From Deltaproteobacteria bacterium (GTDB taxonomy: Bacteria > Myxococcota_A > UBA796 > UBA2385), in assembly GCA_947462115.1 (NCBI GenBank), contig CANHON010000037.1:1-18106 (forward strand): DNA of 18,106 nucleotides, given 5' to 3'. Below are positions 7,806 through 14,418 of the stretch, in pieces. The position numbers and the translations under genes were made by a program. Each line of letters opens with the position of its first letter. Positions within the stretch are counted from its first letter, which is position 1. Under the pieces are notes generated by a model, which made no database searches, was not told the origin of the DNA, and was given only the letters and a program-made list of their open reading frames with translations.

Positions 7806-8599
7806 TCCACCGGCCGGTCGTCGGCCACCGCTGCGCTGGCCCGCCCGAGGGCCCGGTCGTGCACGCCCATGGCGCCGTCGCGCTCCTGCTGTCGGGCCGG
7901 GGCGTGCTGCACATGGGCGGGGCCTTCTGCCTGCAGGCCGGCGACGTCTTTATCGTGCCAGAGGGTGTTCCCCACTACCGTCGGGACGAGGAGCCCTGCG
8001 CCCTGGTCGGCGTCGGCCTGTGCATGTCCTGCGTGCCCCGGGTCGGCTGGGGCCCGGCGCTGCGGTCGCTGTTCCAGCAGGTCGCCGAGGGGGCCTGCCC
8101 CGTCTTGAGGCCAGCCGACGCCGATCGCGAGGAGCTGGCCCTCACGCTCCGGGCCCTGCACGCGCCCGAGGACGCCGGGGCCCCCTGGCTGGTGGAGGCC
8201 CGCCTCGGGGTGCTCGCGGCCCTGCTCCGGCGCGCCGCCCCCGGGGCCGCCGACCGACCGCTGGACGCGCCCATCGTGGCCCGCGCCCTCGACTACATCG
8301 CCCAGCACGCGCTGGAGCCCCTGTCGCTGATCGACGTGGCCCGCGCGGTCGGCCGCGCCCCGGCGCACCTCGCCGCCCGGGTCAAGGCCGAGACCGGCGA
8401 GCCCGTCGGCGCCTGGATCGTCCAGGCCCGCATGGCCCAGGCCCGCGCCCTGCTGCTCCGCGGCGACGACACGGTGGACGTCATCGCCGAGAAGGTGGGC
8501 TATATAAGCCCCTCCCATTTTCATCGAACCTTCCGGCGCGTCCACGGCCTGTCCCCCGCCTCCTGGCGGTCCCAGCACCGCGCCGGCGACCCCGGCTGA
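7802..8599 (+). CDS. Cupin-type AraC-family transcriptional regulator
   Basis: DNA-binding regulator of 265 aa. Residues 15-75 form a cupin-like sensor (HAHGAVALLLSGRG, then QAGDVFIVPEGVPHY at 45-59). Residues about 158-257 form the AraC double helix-turn-helix: LSLIDVARAVGRAPAHLAARV (175-195) and VIAEKVGYISPSHFHRTFRR (227-246), the second very close to the family consensus. The sensor carries six Cys (11, 43, 66, 74, 77, 99), including a CMSC pair at 74-77. This is unusual for a sugar-type AraC sensor and fits a thiol-redox or metal input. The start ATG overlaps the flavoprotein stop (ATGA), so the two are co-translated and the pair is probably one functional unit. The ligand is not identifiable. 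The frame extends upstream inside the flavoprotein gene, but this start is favoured by the overlap arrangement. Confidence 0.88.
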   Translation: MIHRPVVGHRCAGPPEGPVVHAHGAVALLLSGRGVLHMGGAFCLQAGDVFIVPEGVPHYRRDEEPCALVGVGLCMSCVPRVGWGPALRSLFQQVAEGACPVLRPADADREELALTLRALHAPEDAGAPWLVEARLGVLAALLRRAAPGAADRPLDAPIVARALDYIAQHALEPLSLIDVARAVGRAPAHLAARVKAETGEPVGAWIVQARMAQARALLLRGDDTVDVIAEKVGYISPSHFHRTFRRVHGLSPASWRSQHRAGDPG

Positions 8600-8607
8600 G
8601 GGGCCTT

Positions 8608-8637
8608 GGCGCAGCGCCGGGGGCTTGGCCCTGCGCC
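8608..8637. terminator. Possible shared hairpin between convergent AraC and lipoprotein genes
   Basis: The 44-bp gap between the two stops holds GGCGCAG (8608-8614) pairing with CTGCGCC (8631-8637). A smaller palindrome, GGCGC-A-GCGCC, overlaps the left arm. There is no T run on either strand, so intrinsic termination is doubtful. Confidence 0.3.
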
Positions 8638-8643
8638 CGACGC

Positions 8644-9192
8644 TCAGCCGCCCGCCGCCTTGCCAAAGTGAATGGGGAAAATAACGCTGACAGGGTCATT
8701 CCCGAGCTTGGGGTAGCGCCCCATCGCGATGAGCTCGTTGACGCACTGCACGATCGCCGGGTCGCCGACGGTGTCCTCGGTGATGCACTGCTCGGTCACG
8801 AGGCCCTCGGCGCTCAGCTGGGCGTGGATGACGACGCTGCCGCTGGCCGCCGCCGGCGCCCGCTGCTCCCAGCAGCGCCCGAGGTGCCCCGCATTGTGCT
8901 GAAGCTCGACCAGCAGGCCAGGCTGGGCCTCGGTGAGCTGCACGTTGGGCGCGGCCTCGGCCTGGAGCTGGGGCGGGTCGAAGCGCACCGCGCCGTCGGC
9001 CCGCAGCGGATCGGCCGCCCGGTCCGGGGCCCGCGGCAGGGCGAAGACGGTGGGGCCGCCGGCGGCGGGCGCGGCCAGGTCGCTGGCGGCGGCCGGGCTC
9101 GGGGCGGCGGCGGACCCGGGCTTCGGGCCACCGGTCGCGCAGGCAGAGAGGGCGAGCAGCGCGGCCATCGCGGAGGACTTCGTCGGGTTCAT
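8644..9192 (-). CDS. Lipoprotein with AgmX/PglI-type C-terminal domain
   Basis: Predicted 182-aa lipoprotein. The signal peptide ends in the lipobox LSAC (lipid-modified Cys18). A low-complexity Ala/Pro/Gly linker (19-90) leads to a globular C-terminal domain (about 92-178). That domain shows the pattern seen in AgmX/PglI-type proteins of myxobacteria: GRCWEQ (C107), SGSVVIHAQLSAEGLV, QC (C136), DPAIVQCVNEL (C150), a short RYPK and a final beta strand VSVIFPIHF. TonB-C-like folds and envelope or gliding/adhesion roles are associated with such domains, but function here is inferred from resemblance only. The start ATG has GGAG five bases upstream. It is divergent from the caspase-like gene with 154 bp between starts, and convergent to the AraC gene. 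Confidence 0.8.
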   Translation of the reverse strand: MNPTKSSAMAALLALSACATGGPKPGSAAAPSPAAASDLAAPAAGGPTVFALPRAPDRAADPLRADGAVRFDPPQLQAEAAPNVQLTEAQPGLLVELQHNAGHLGRCWEQRAPAAASGSVVIHAQLSAEGLVTEQCITEDTVGDPAIVQCVNELIAMGRYPKLGNDPVSVIFPIHFGKAAGG

Positions 9193-9346
9193 CGGGGCTC
9201 CGAGGTGAGGGGGATGGATTGCTGCTGGAAAAGTAGCACATGCGAAGGCGGGTCGCCAGCGCCCGCGCCTTGGGGCCCTTCCGATCTCCTACAGTCCGGG
9301 TCGATCCGCTCTGCCCCGCGCTAGTCTGGGCCCGCGGAGGTGCGGC

Positions 9347-10591
9347 ATGGGCGAAGCGGAGCGGGCAGACGGCGGGCGCGGCGACGGCGCCAAGGCGCTG
9401 TTGGACGCCGGCCGCTCGGGGGCGGCGGCCTCGGGAAAAGCGGCGATGAAGGCGGCCTCGGTGGTGCCCGCCGCGAGCCCCGCCCAGGCCCACCAGCTCG
9501 CGCCCGCCGCGCGCCGCGGCCAGCGCAAGGGCGAGCCCCTGGGCACCACCCGCCGCGACCTGCTGCTCGACCCGGCGCGGGCCGGCGGCGGTGAGGCGCT
9601 CACCGTCACCACCTCAGAGGCCGGGGCCCCCTCCTCCGATGGCCTCTCCAGCACGTTGTTTTACCTCCAAGAGGCCGCGGCCGACCCCCAGGCCAGCGAG
9701 GCCGAGCTCTGGACCCGCGCGACCCGCCGCGACATCAACTATGGCGGCGCCGTCACCACCTTGCAGCAGCCCCGCGCGCCCGCGGCCCGCTCGGCCGGGG
9801 CCCCCACCAGCGGCGGGGTCGATCCCTGGGCCAAGATGCTGCCCGAGCCCATGCCGCGCGATCAGCTCGGGCCGCGGGCCGCGCCGCCCCGGGCCGACAA
9901 GCGGGCCCTGGTCATCGGCAACAGCGACTACCCCGCGTCCAGCAAGCTCTCGCCGCTGATGGGCGCCGGCCGCGACGCCGAGCTGATGGCCCAGCGCTAC
10001 GAGGCGCGCGGCTTTGGCGTCGTGAAGCACAAGAACGTCAAGGTCGGCGAGCTCAAGTCGCTGATCGAGGGCTTCTCCCGCGGCCTCGGCCGGGGTGACG
10101 AGGCCGGGCTCTACTTCGCCGGCCACGGCGACGAGGGCGCGCTCACCGGCATGGACAGCCGCATCGCCGAGGGCAAGATCGCGCCGGTGGTGCCGGCCTC
10201 GGTGCCCAGCGGCGCGGTGGGCGCGGCGCTGTCGGCGGGCGCCAAGCTCGAGCTGGTCATCGACGCCTGCGACAGCGGCCCCATCCAGGATCAGCTGCTG
10301 GCCGAGCACGGCCATAAGGCCCAGGGCCAGGTCACCGACGTGCAGGGCTTCGACCGCGAGGCCGAGGCCGAGCGGGGCGTCCACCTCCACAACGACGAGA
10401 GCGGGATCACCTTCCACAACAGCGACCTGAGCGCCGCCTACGCCCACACCTACGACGCGGGCCAGCAGGCGGTCACCGATCGGGCGGCCGCCGAGGCGCG
10501 GGAGGCGGCCAAGCGCGCCAAGTCCAGCGCCGCCAAGGCCGGGGGCGCGCCGAGCGGCCTCGGCGGGGTCAAGGCCGACGCCGCGCGCTGA
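9347..10591 (+). CDS. Caspase-like (peptidase C14) protein with His/Cys dyad
   Basis: Predicted cysteine peptidase of the caspase/metacaspase clan, 414 aa. The peptidase-like core spans about 185-370. It opens with RALVIGNSDYP (186-196), continues with a region rich in acidic and Gly residues, and shows the expected dyad: His260 in LYFAGHGDEG and Cys308 in LVIDACDSG. The N-terminal 180 residues are Ala/Pro/Gly/Arg-rich with no signal peptide and no recognised domain. The C-terminal tail (375-414) is an Ala/Lys/Arg-rich helix. The dyad looks intact, so the enzyme may be active; specificity (Arg/Lys versus Asp) cannot be read. The start ATG has GGAGG six bases upstream and a TAGTCT element 25 bp upstream. 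No partner domain (WD40, NACHT, TPR) is fused or adjacent. It could be a regulated protease, a cell-death factor or an effector. Confidence 0.8.
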   Translation: MGEAERADGGRGDGAKALLDAGRSGAAASGKAAMKAASVVPAASPAQAHQLAPAARRGQRKGEPLGTTRRDLLLDPARAGGGEALTVTTSEAGAPSSDGLSSTLFYLQEAAADPQASEAELWTRATRRDINYGGAVTTLQQPRAPAARSAGAPTSGGVDPWAKMLPEPMPRDQLGPRAAPPRADKRALVIGNSDYPASSKLSPLMGAGRDAELMAQRYEARGFGVVKHKNVKVGELKSLIEGFSRGLGRGDEAGLYFAGHGDEGALTGMDSRIAEGKIAPVVPASVPSGAVGAALSAGAKLELVIDACDSGPIQDQLLAEHGHKAQGQVTDVQGFDREAEAERGVHLHNDESGITFHNSDLSAAYAHTYDAGQQAVTDRAAAEAREAAKRAKSSAAKAGGAPSGLGGVKADAAR

Positions 10592-10860
10592 TCCGCCACC
10601 AAACCAGCCTTTGGGCGCCCCGCCCGCCGCTGGCGGTCGGCGGCCCCCCTCCGCGCTCGGCCCGGCGGGCCTCGGTCGGCCGCTGCGCGCCCGACGCCGG
10701 CCCCGCCGGCCGCTCCGGTCGGCCTGGCGCGCTGCGCGAGGCGGCCAGAGCGCGGCGAAGCCGGCCCCCGGCGCCGCCGGCGCCGGGGCGGAGCGCAGCG
10801 AACCGCGGCGGACGCCGACCCGGAGCGCAGCGGAGGGGCGCGCCCCAAACGCCCCGCCCG
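10592..10860. other. Non-coding, hairpin-rich GC region after the caspase-like gene
   Basis: No gene is supported here; open frames lack starts with ribosome sites and read as Ala/Arg/Gly/Pro strings. The stretch is dense in palindromes. The best is CCCCGGCGCC-GCC-GGCGCCGGGG at 10766-10788 (10-bp perfect arms, 3-base loop). The 12-mer CGGAGCGCAGCG occurs at 10789-10800 and again at 10821-10832. There is no T run after the main hairpin, so REP-like DNA fits better than an intrinsic terminator. Confidence 0.6.
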
Positions 10861-10890
10861 CGCGAATCCTCTCGCCCCAAAAACGCTGTG

Positions 10891-10931
10891 GTCCGCCCCA
10901 ACGGGGGCGGACAAAGAGTCGGGGAGACAGG
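10891..10931 (-). repeat. Displaced copy of the tRNA-Pro 3' end plus terminator hairpin (copy A)
   Basis: This 41-bp block matches 11054-11093 (copy B, the true tRNA tail) except for the hairpin loop (aac versus gt); 29 consecutive bases are identical. On the minus strand it reads CCTGTCTCCCCGA, the last 13 bases of tRNA-Pro, then CTCTTT, then the GTCCGCCCC/GGGGCGGAC hairpin. The rest of the tRNA is absent. A TTTTT run follows this copy on the minus strand (10880-10884). It may be an att-like or rearrangement footprint. Confidence 0.9.
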
Positions 10932-10982
10932 GGCAAGGCGTCCGGCGCAGCCGGCGACGGGGCGCAGCCCCGGCGAGCCGCG

Positions 10983-11008
10983 GCAGTCCGAATCCTGTCG
11001 TACCGATC
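10983..11008 (+). pseudogene. Probable tRNA 3'-end remnant, plus strand
   Basis: GCAGTCCGAATCCTGTCG (10983-11000) followed by TACCGATCA looks like a T-arm, acceptor 3' strand and near-CCA end of a tRNA on the plus strand. The matching 5' acceptor strand (GGTACGA) and the D and anticodon arms are missing upstream. A similar, weaker fragment, CGAATCCTCTCGCCCCA, sits at 10863-10879. Chance resemblance cannot be excluded. Confidence 0.4.
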
Positions 11009-11014
11009 ACGAAG

Positions 11015-11038
11015 AAACCCAGCCCGAAGGCTGGGTTT
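11015..11038 (-). terminator. Intrinsic terminator hairpin with UUCG loop
   Basis: AAACCCAGCC (11015-11024) and GGCTGGGTTT (11029-11038) form a 10-bp perfect stem. Read on the minus strand the loop is TTCG closed by C-G, the extra-stable tetraloop, followed by TTTCTTCG. It is the second hairpin after tRNA-Pro. On the plus strand it would also end any transcript coming through the tRNA-like remnant. Confidence 0.6.
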
Positions 11039-11053
11039 CGTAGTGGTCGTATT

Positions 11054-11074
11054 GTCCGCCCCGTGGGGGCGGAC
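11054..11074 (-). terminator. Hairpin directly after tRNA-Pro (part of copy B)
   Basis: GTCCGCCCC (11054-11062) pairs with GGGGCGGAC (11066-11074), giving 9 perfect pairs with a 3-base loop. It starts 6 bases after the tRNA 3' end on the minus strand. It has no T run, so it may work with the UUCG hairpin at 11015-11038 or act in tRNA 3' processing. The same hairpin is present in copy A. Confidence 0.55.
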
Positions 11075-11080
11075 AAAGAG

Positions 11081-11154
11081 TCGGGGAGACAGGATTCGAA
11101 CCTGCGGCCCTCGGTTCCCAAAACCGATGCGCTACCAGACTGCGCTACTCCCCG
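11081..11154 (-). tRNA. tRNA-Pro (anticodon UGG)
   Basis: The full cloverleaf is readable on the minus strand. The acceptor stem is CGGGGAG/CTCCCCG (7 bp) with discriminator A at 11081. The D arm is GCGC-AGTCTGGTA-GCGC. The anticodon stem is TCGGT/ACCGA around the loop TTTGGGA, anticodon TGG. The variable loop is GGGCC, and the T arm is GCAGG-TTCGAAT-CCTGT. The length is 74 nt without CCA, which is not encoded (CTC follows). It is the only RNA gene found in the window. Its 3' end is duplicated 163 bp away (10891-10931). Confidence 0.95.
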
Positions 11155-11164
11155 GGACCCGCCG

Positions 11165-11194
11165 GGCATAACCCGGGCTTCGGCGATCTTACAA
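11165..11194 (-). promoter_or_regulatory. Candidate promoter of tRNA-Pro
   Basis: On the minus strand, TTGTAA (complement of 11189-11194) is followed after 17-18 bases by TTATGC/TATGCC (complement of 11165-11171), ending about 10 bases before the tRNA 5' end. Spacing fits a sigma-70-type promoter; the -10 match is partial. Confidence 0.4.
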
Positions 11195-11237
11195 GTCAGG
11201 GGCGCGCCGGGGGGCGATCGGGTTAGCGGCGCCCCGC

Positions 11238-11242
11238 GGAGG
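11238..11242 (+). promoter_or_regulatory. Shine-Dalgarno that decides the cytochrome start
   Basis: GGAGG ends five bases before the ATG at 11248. An in-frame GTG at 11242 overlaps the site itself and is therefore not the start. Confidence 0.8.
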
Positions 11243-11247
11243 TGCTC

Positions 11248-11904
11248 ATGGGCCCATCGGAGAAGCTTTTGCGGAACATCGTGCTCATCGGTCTCGCGGC
11301 CAGCATCGCGGCCGGCTGCGATGACGAACAATTCAAGACCGCCGAGGGCGCCGCGGTCAGCGGCGAGGGCTGTGACGCCGTCGAGCAGGTCATCTCCGGC
11401 AACTGCGCCAGCTGCCACAGCGGCGCGGGCGCGGCCGGCGGGCTCGACCTCGCCACCGACTGGTACACCGCCGTGATTGACGGCGGCTACGTTGTTCCCG
11501 GCGATAGCGCTGGCAGCGTGCTGTTCCAGCGCATGAGCAGCACCACCTCGCCCATGCCGCCCGCCGGCAACATCGCGGCCGAGAACCAGGCCATCGTGTC
11601 CGACTGGATCGACGCGGGCGCCGAGGCCTGCAGCACGGCCGCCGACGGGGCCACGGACGGCGGCGCCGATGGCGGCGTCAACACCGACGGGGCCTCGCTC
11701 TACAGCAGCGGCTGCGCGGGCTGCCACGGCGCCGACGGCGACAGCGGCTACGCCCCCAACCTCACCGAAGAGGTGCCCGGCAAAGACCTCGAAGACATCG
11801 TCGAGGTCGTCATGTTCGGCGAGGGTGGCATGCCGGCGGTCTACACCGACGATGCGCAGGCCGCGGCCGTGGCCCAGTACGTGCTCGACACCTTCGGCGG
11901 CTGA
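11248..11904 (+). CDS. Di-haem cytochrome c lipoprotein
   Basis: Predicted envelope electron carrier, 218 aa. A signal peptide ends in the lipobox-like AAGC (Cys24), followed by DDEQ; Asp after the Cys would favour inner-membrane retention under the E. coli rule, which may not hold here. Two haem c sites are seen: CASCH (C53, C56, H57) and CAGCH (C156, C159, H160). Candidate axial Met ligands are M103 (SPMPP) and M195 (GGMPAV). The first domain (about 43-128) has the MPP..A.....I..WI.AGA layout common in wide-spectrum cytochrome-like modules; the second (148-218) resembles a cbb3/class I monohaem domain. An Asp/Gly-rich linker (131-147) joins them. A barrel-like gene starts 36 bp downstream, probably in the same operon. 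Confidence 0.88.
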   Translation: MGPSEKLLRNIVLIGLAASIAAGCDDEQFKTAEGAAVSGEGCDAVEQVISGNCASCHSGAGAAGGLDLATDWYTAVIDGGYVVPGDSAGSVLFQRMSSTTSPMPPAGNIAAENQAIVSDWIDAGAEACSTAADGATDGGADGGVNTDGASLYSSGCAGCHGADGDSGYAPNLTEEVPGKDLEDIVEVVMFGEGGMPAVYTDDAQAAAVAQYVLDTFGG

Positions 11905-11940
11905 GCCCACGCCCCGGGCCGCCGGCCCCAAGGAATTCCC

Positions 11941-12813
11941 ATGATGATGATGAGCACGCTGTTGTTGATGGTCGGCTCGGCCTTCGCCCAGATCGACGAG
12001 AAGTGCGCCGACGTGGCCGCGGGCGGCGTCCCCGAGGGCTACAGCGACCAGGGCCAGCAAGACTTCTTGTTGAATTACTTCGCCTTGGCCACCACCTACT
12101 CGCCGCTGCACGCGCCGGTGCCCCACGAGGCCGGCAACGGGGCGGTCAGCCTCGAGGCCAGCATGATCCCGCCGCTGTCCTGCGAGCGGCGCCTGGTCCT
12201 CAACTACACCAAGACCGAAGACACCAACAAAGCGCCGGTTTTTCCCCGCTTTCGCGCCAGCTTCGCCTTCAACCCCTTGGGCAAGCTCCGGCCCTACGCC
12301 GGCGTGGGCTACGTGCCGCCCCTCACGGTCTTCGGCACCCGCAACGTCATCGTCAGCGGCGAGCTGGGCTTCGGCGTGCCGCTCGACAAGGGCTGGTCCT
12401 GGGGCCTGCGCACCCACACCACCCTGATGAAGACCGTGGCCGAGATCGCCACGCCCTTCAACGAAGAGGACGAGCCCGCCAACGACCTCTACGTCGGCTC
12501 CACCTTCGGCCTCGATCTGATGGCCGGCAAGGAGCTCAAGGGCATCGAGCCCTACCTCGCGGTCGGTCTCACGGATGTCTCCACCTTCTTCTACATCGGC
12601 GACGACGCGGTGGTGAGCAACAACGGCACGCCCTACTTCGGGCCCACCACCTCGCTCGGCCTGTCGATCAAGAAGGTCAAGCACCTCGACCTCGCCGCCG
12701 AGTACTACGGCGCGCTCTACAACTTCAAGCGCGACAACGACGTCAGCGGCGTCGAGACCGAGCCCGGCGCGCGCATCCACACCCTGCGCACCCGCATCGG
12801 CTACCGCTGGTAA
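11941..12813 (+). CDS. Predicted outer-membrane beta-barrel-like protein
   Basis: Unrecognised family, 290 aa. It begins with four consecutive ATG codons (any could initiate; AAGGA lies six bases before the first). A short signal peptide (MMMMSTLLLMVGSAFA, likely cut before QID) follows. The mature part shows alternating hydrophobic/polar strands with frequent aromatics and Gly turns, such as RPYAGVGYVPPLTVFG, VSGELGFGVPL, YLAVGLTDVSTFFYIG and LRTRIGYRW. The C-terminal residue is Trp, an aromatic end typical of barrel-insertion signals. The mature N-terminus contains Cys at KCAD and, further on, LSCERR, which could form a disulfide. It lies directly after the di-haem lipoprotein and before a strong terminator, so the two likely share a transcript. 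It could be a porin, an adhesin or the membrane partner of the cytochrome. Confidence 0.7.
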   Translation: MMMMSTLLLMVGSAFAQIDEKCADVAAGGVPEGYSDQGQQDFLLNYFALATTYSPLHAPVPHEAGNGAVSLEASMIPPLSCERRLVLNYTKTEDTNKAPVFPRFRASFAFNPLGKLRPYAGVGYVPPLTVFGTRNVIVSGELGFGVPLDKGWSWGLRTHTTLMKTVAEIATPFNEEDEPANDLYVGSTFGLDLMAGKELKGIEPYLAVGLTDVSTFFYIGDDAVVSNNGTPYFGPTTSLGLSIKKVKHLDLAAEYYGALYNFKRDNDVSGVETEPGARIHTLRTRIGYRW

Positions 12814-12840
12814 GCCGGTCCGGGCCTCGCTTGATTAGAG

Positions 12841-12877
12841 CCCTCGGTCCCGTCATTGACGTGGCTGAGGGTTTTTT
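12841..12877. terminator. Strong bidirectional terminator between barrel and patatin genes
   Basis: CCCTCGGTC-C-CGTC (12841-12854) pairs with GACG-T-GGCTGAGGG (12858-12871) around a 3-base loop, with one mismatch and two wobbles, and is followed by TTTTTT (12872-12877) on the plus strand. It lies 28 bp after the barrel stop and 4 bp after the patatin stop on the other strand, so the same hairpin probably ends both convergent transcripts; the minus-strand tail (CTCTAATC) is weaker. Confidence 0.85.
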
Positions 12878-12880
12878 CGC

Positions 12881-14371
12881 TCAGTTTGGGGCGGGGGGCC
12901 AGCCCCCCGCAACGCCCCCCGGCGCGGTGGTCCCGCCGGCCCGCGCTGCGTGGGCGGCGGCCAGGGCCCGGTCAAAAGCCCGGCCCACCCGGGTCTGGTC
13001 GCGGATGCGCGCCAGCTGCGGCCAGACGGTGCGCTCGCCGTCGAGCACGTAGGCGGCGAGCTCGGCCTCGGTGGGGTTGCTCATCAGCTTGGGCAGCATG
13101 CCCACCCGCATCGGCGGGTAGAGCGCGATGTCTCCGCCATAATCCTGGCTCATCAGGGCGTGGGCCCGGTGGCTCAGCCGGCCGAGGGGCCCCGGCAGGT
13201 CGCCGCCCACCCGGCGGGCGAGCTCGGCGGCGATGGCGCCTTGGCCGCGCGCCGCGCCGATCACCGCCCGGGCGGTCCGCGTTCGCAGGCTGGCCCCCGG
13301 CAGGTCCTGGGCGAAGGGCAGCACGTGCGGGTTGGTCTGGCTGACGATGAAGTGGTTGACGTTGTGCAGCCGGCCGAGGCGCTGCTTGGGCAGGTCGTCC
13401 TGGAGGCTGCCGTCCACCCACAGCTCGCCGGGCCAGCAGGCGCCCTCGGCCTCGCCCGGCCGCCGCTGGCGCAGCTCCACCGGCGGGAAGAACATCGGCA
13501 GCGCCGAGGAGGCCAAAGCGGCGCTCGCCACGAGCACGTGGGGCGTGGTGAGGTGGGTGAGCAGGCGCGGCTTGTGGCTGTGCCGCACCGGGCTCACGCT
13601 GATGTTGAGCGCCCGGCCGCTGTGGGCGAAGGCCTCGTCGAAGGTGGCTGGCCCCACGTTATTTTGGAGCACCGCGTACAGCTGGGCCGGGTCGAGCAGG
13701 GCCCGCGCCGCCCGCGCCGCCCGCAGGCCCGCCGGCCGCAGCCCGTCCCGGCGCACCTCGCGCATGTCATTGAACATGGCCTGCAGCTCTTGATCGTTGC
13801 GGGTGCAGACCCCGGCGGCGATCATGGCCCCGGTGCTCGCCCCCGACAAGATCTCCGGCAGGAGCGCCGCTTCAAACAGCGCCTTCACCACGCCGAGGTG
13901 GTGAAAACCCCAGGTGGCCCCGCCCGACAGCAGCAGGGCCGTGCGCCCAAACAGCCGCGCGTGGGACTCCAAGGCGCGGAGGGCCTCGCCCGGACCGAGG
14001 CCGCGGGGCGGGTGGGTGGCCAGCCAGGGCAGGGCCGCCTCCACCGCCCCATAGAAGGCCTCGACCGCGAGGGGCGCGCCGAGCTTGGCTACCGCGTAGA
14101 GGGACGGATCGGCGAGATCACCGAGGTGGCGCTGCAGATCGGCCTCGAGGCGCTCGGCGAGGGCGCCCGCGGCGCCGGCCCGCATCATCTCGGCGTAGTC
14201 GGCCGGGGCCGCGGCGATGGCCTTGCTGTCGTAGAGCGTGGCGCCGGGGCGGCGTCGCCACTCGGCGGCCCCGCTCAGGGCGTCGTGGGCGGCGGCGGCG
14301 GCCCGCCAGTCAGCGGGGGAGCGCGCTGTGTCCATCGCGCGCTCAATGTCGTCCAGCGGGCTATTTTGCAT
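12881..14371 (-). CDS. Patatin-like phospholipase/lipase with N-terminal DUF3336 domain
   Basis: Predicted serine acyl hydrolase, 496 aa. The N-terminal third matches the DUF3336 layout: W..AA.AHDALSGAAEW (22-38), LYDSKAI (46-52), then RHLGDLADPSLYA (81-93). The patatin domain (about 144-330) has the oxyanion stretch LSGGATWGFHHLG (148-160), the nucleophile elbow GASTG (Ser179) and the catalytic Asp320 in VDGS, giving the Ser/Asp dyad. DUF3336 with patatin is the architecture of yeast Tgl3/4/5 and plant SDP1 triacylglycerol lipases, so neutral lipid or phospholipid hydrolysis is plausible. There is no signal peptide. The frame is open far upstream, but that part is a shadow of the preceding gene; the ATG at 14371 is the first sensible start, though without a clear ribosome site. 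It is last in a minus-strand run, 47 bp after the NlpC-like gene. Confidence 0.87.
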   Translation of the reverse strand: MQNSPLDDIERAMDTARSPADWRAAAAAHDALSGAAEWRRRPGATLYDSKAIAAAPADYAEMMRAGAAGALAERLEADLQRHLGDLADPSLYAVAKLGAPLAVEAFYGAVEAALPWLATHPPRGLGPGEALRALESHARLFGRTALLLSGGATWGFHHLGVVKALFEAALLPEILSGASTGAMIAAGVCTRNDQELQAMFNDMREVRRDGLRPAGLRAARAARALLDPAQLYAVLQNNVGPATFDEAFAHSGRALNISVSPVRHSHKPRLLTHLTTPHVLVASAALASSALPMFFPPVELRQRRPGEAEGACWPGELWVDGSLQDDLPKQRLGRLHNVNHFIVSQTNPHVLPFAQDLPGASLRTRTARAVIGAARGQGAIAAELARRVGGDLPGPLGRLSHRAHALMSQDYGGDIALYPPMRVGMLPKLMSNPTEAELAAYVLDGERTVWPQLARIRDQTRVGRAFDRALAAAHAARAGGTTAPGGVAGGWPPAPN

Positions 14372-14418
14372 GCGGTTCGCTGCGTCGATGGGGGGCGTTG
14401 GGGCGGTCCGCCGGGGCC

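Noticed and set aside
10592..11080. Insertion sequence or integrated element in the large gap
   Set aside because: No transposase or integrase frame and no target-site duplication is visible; only the tRNA 3' copy remains, which is reported as an observation.
10450..12780. 776-codon minus-strand open frame across the tRNA, cytochrome and barrel genes
   Set aside because: It runs through the tRNA-Pro gene and is antisense to three well-supported features; long antisense frames are expected at this GC content.
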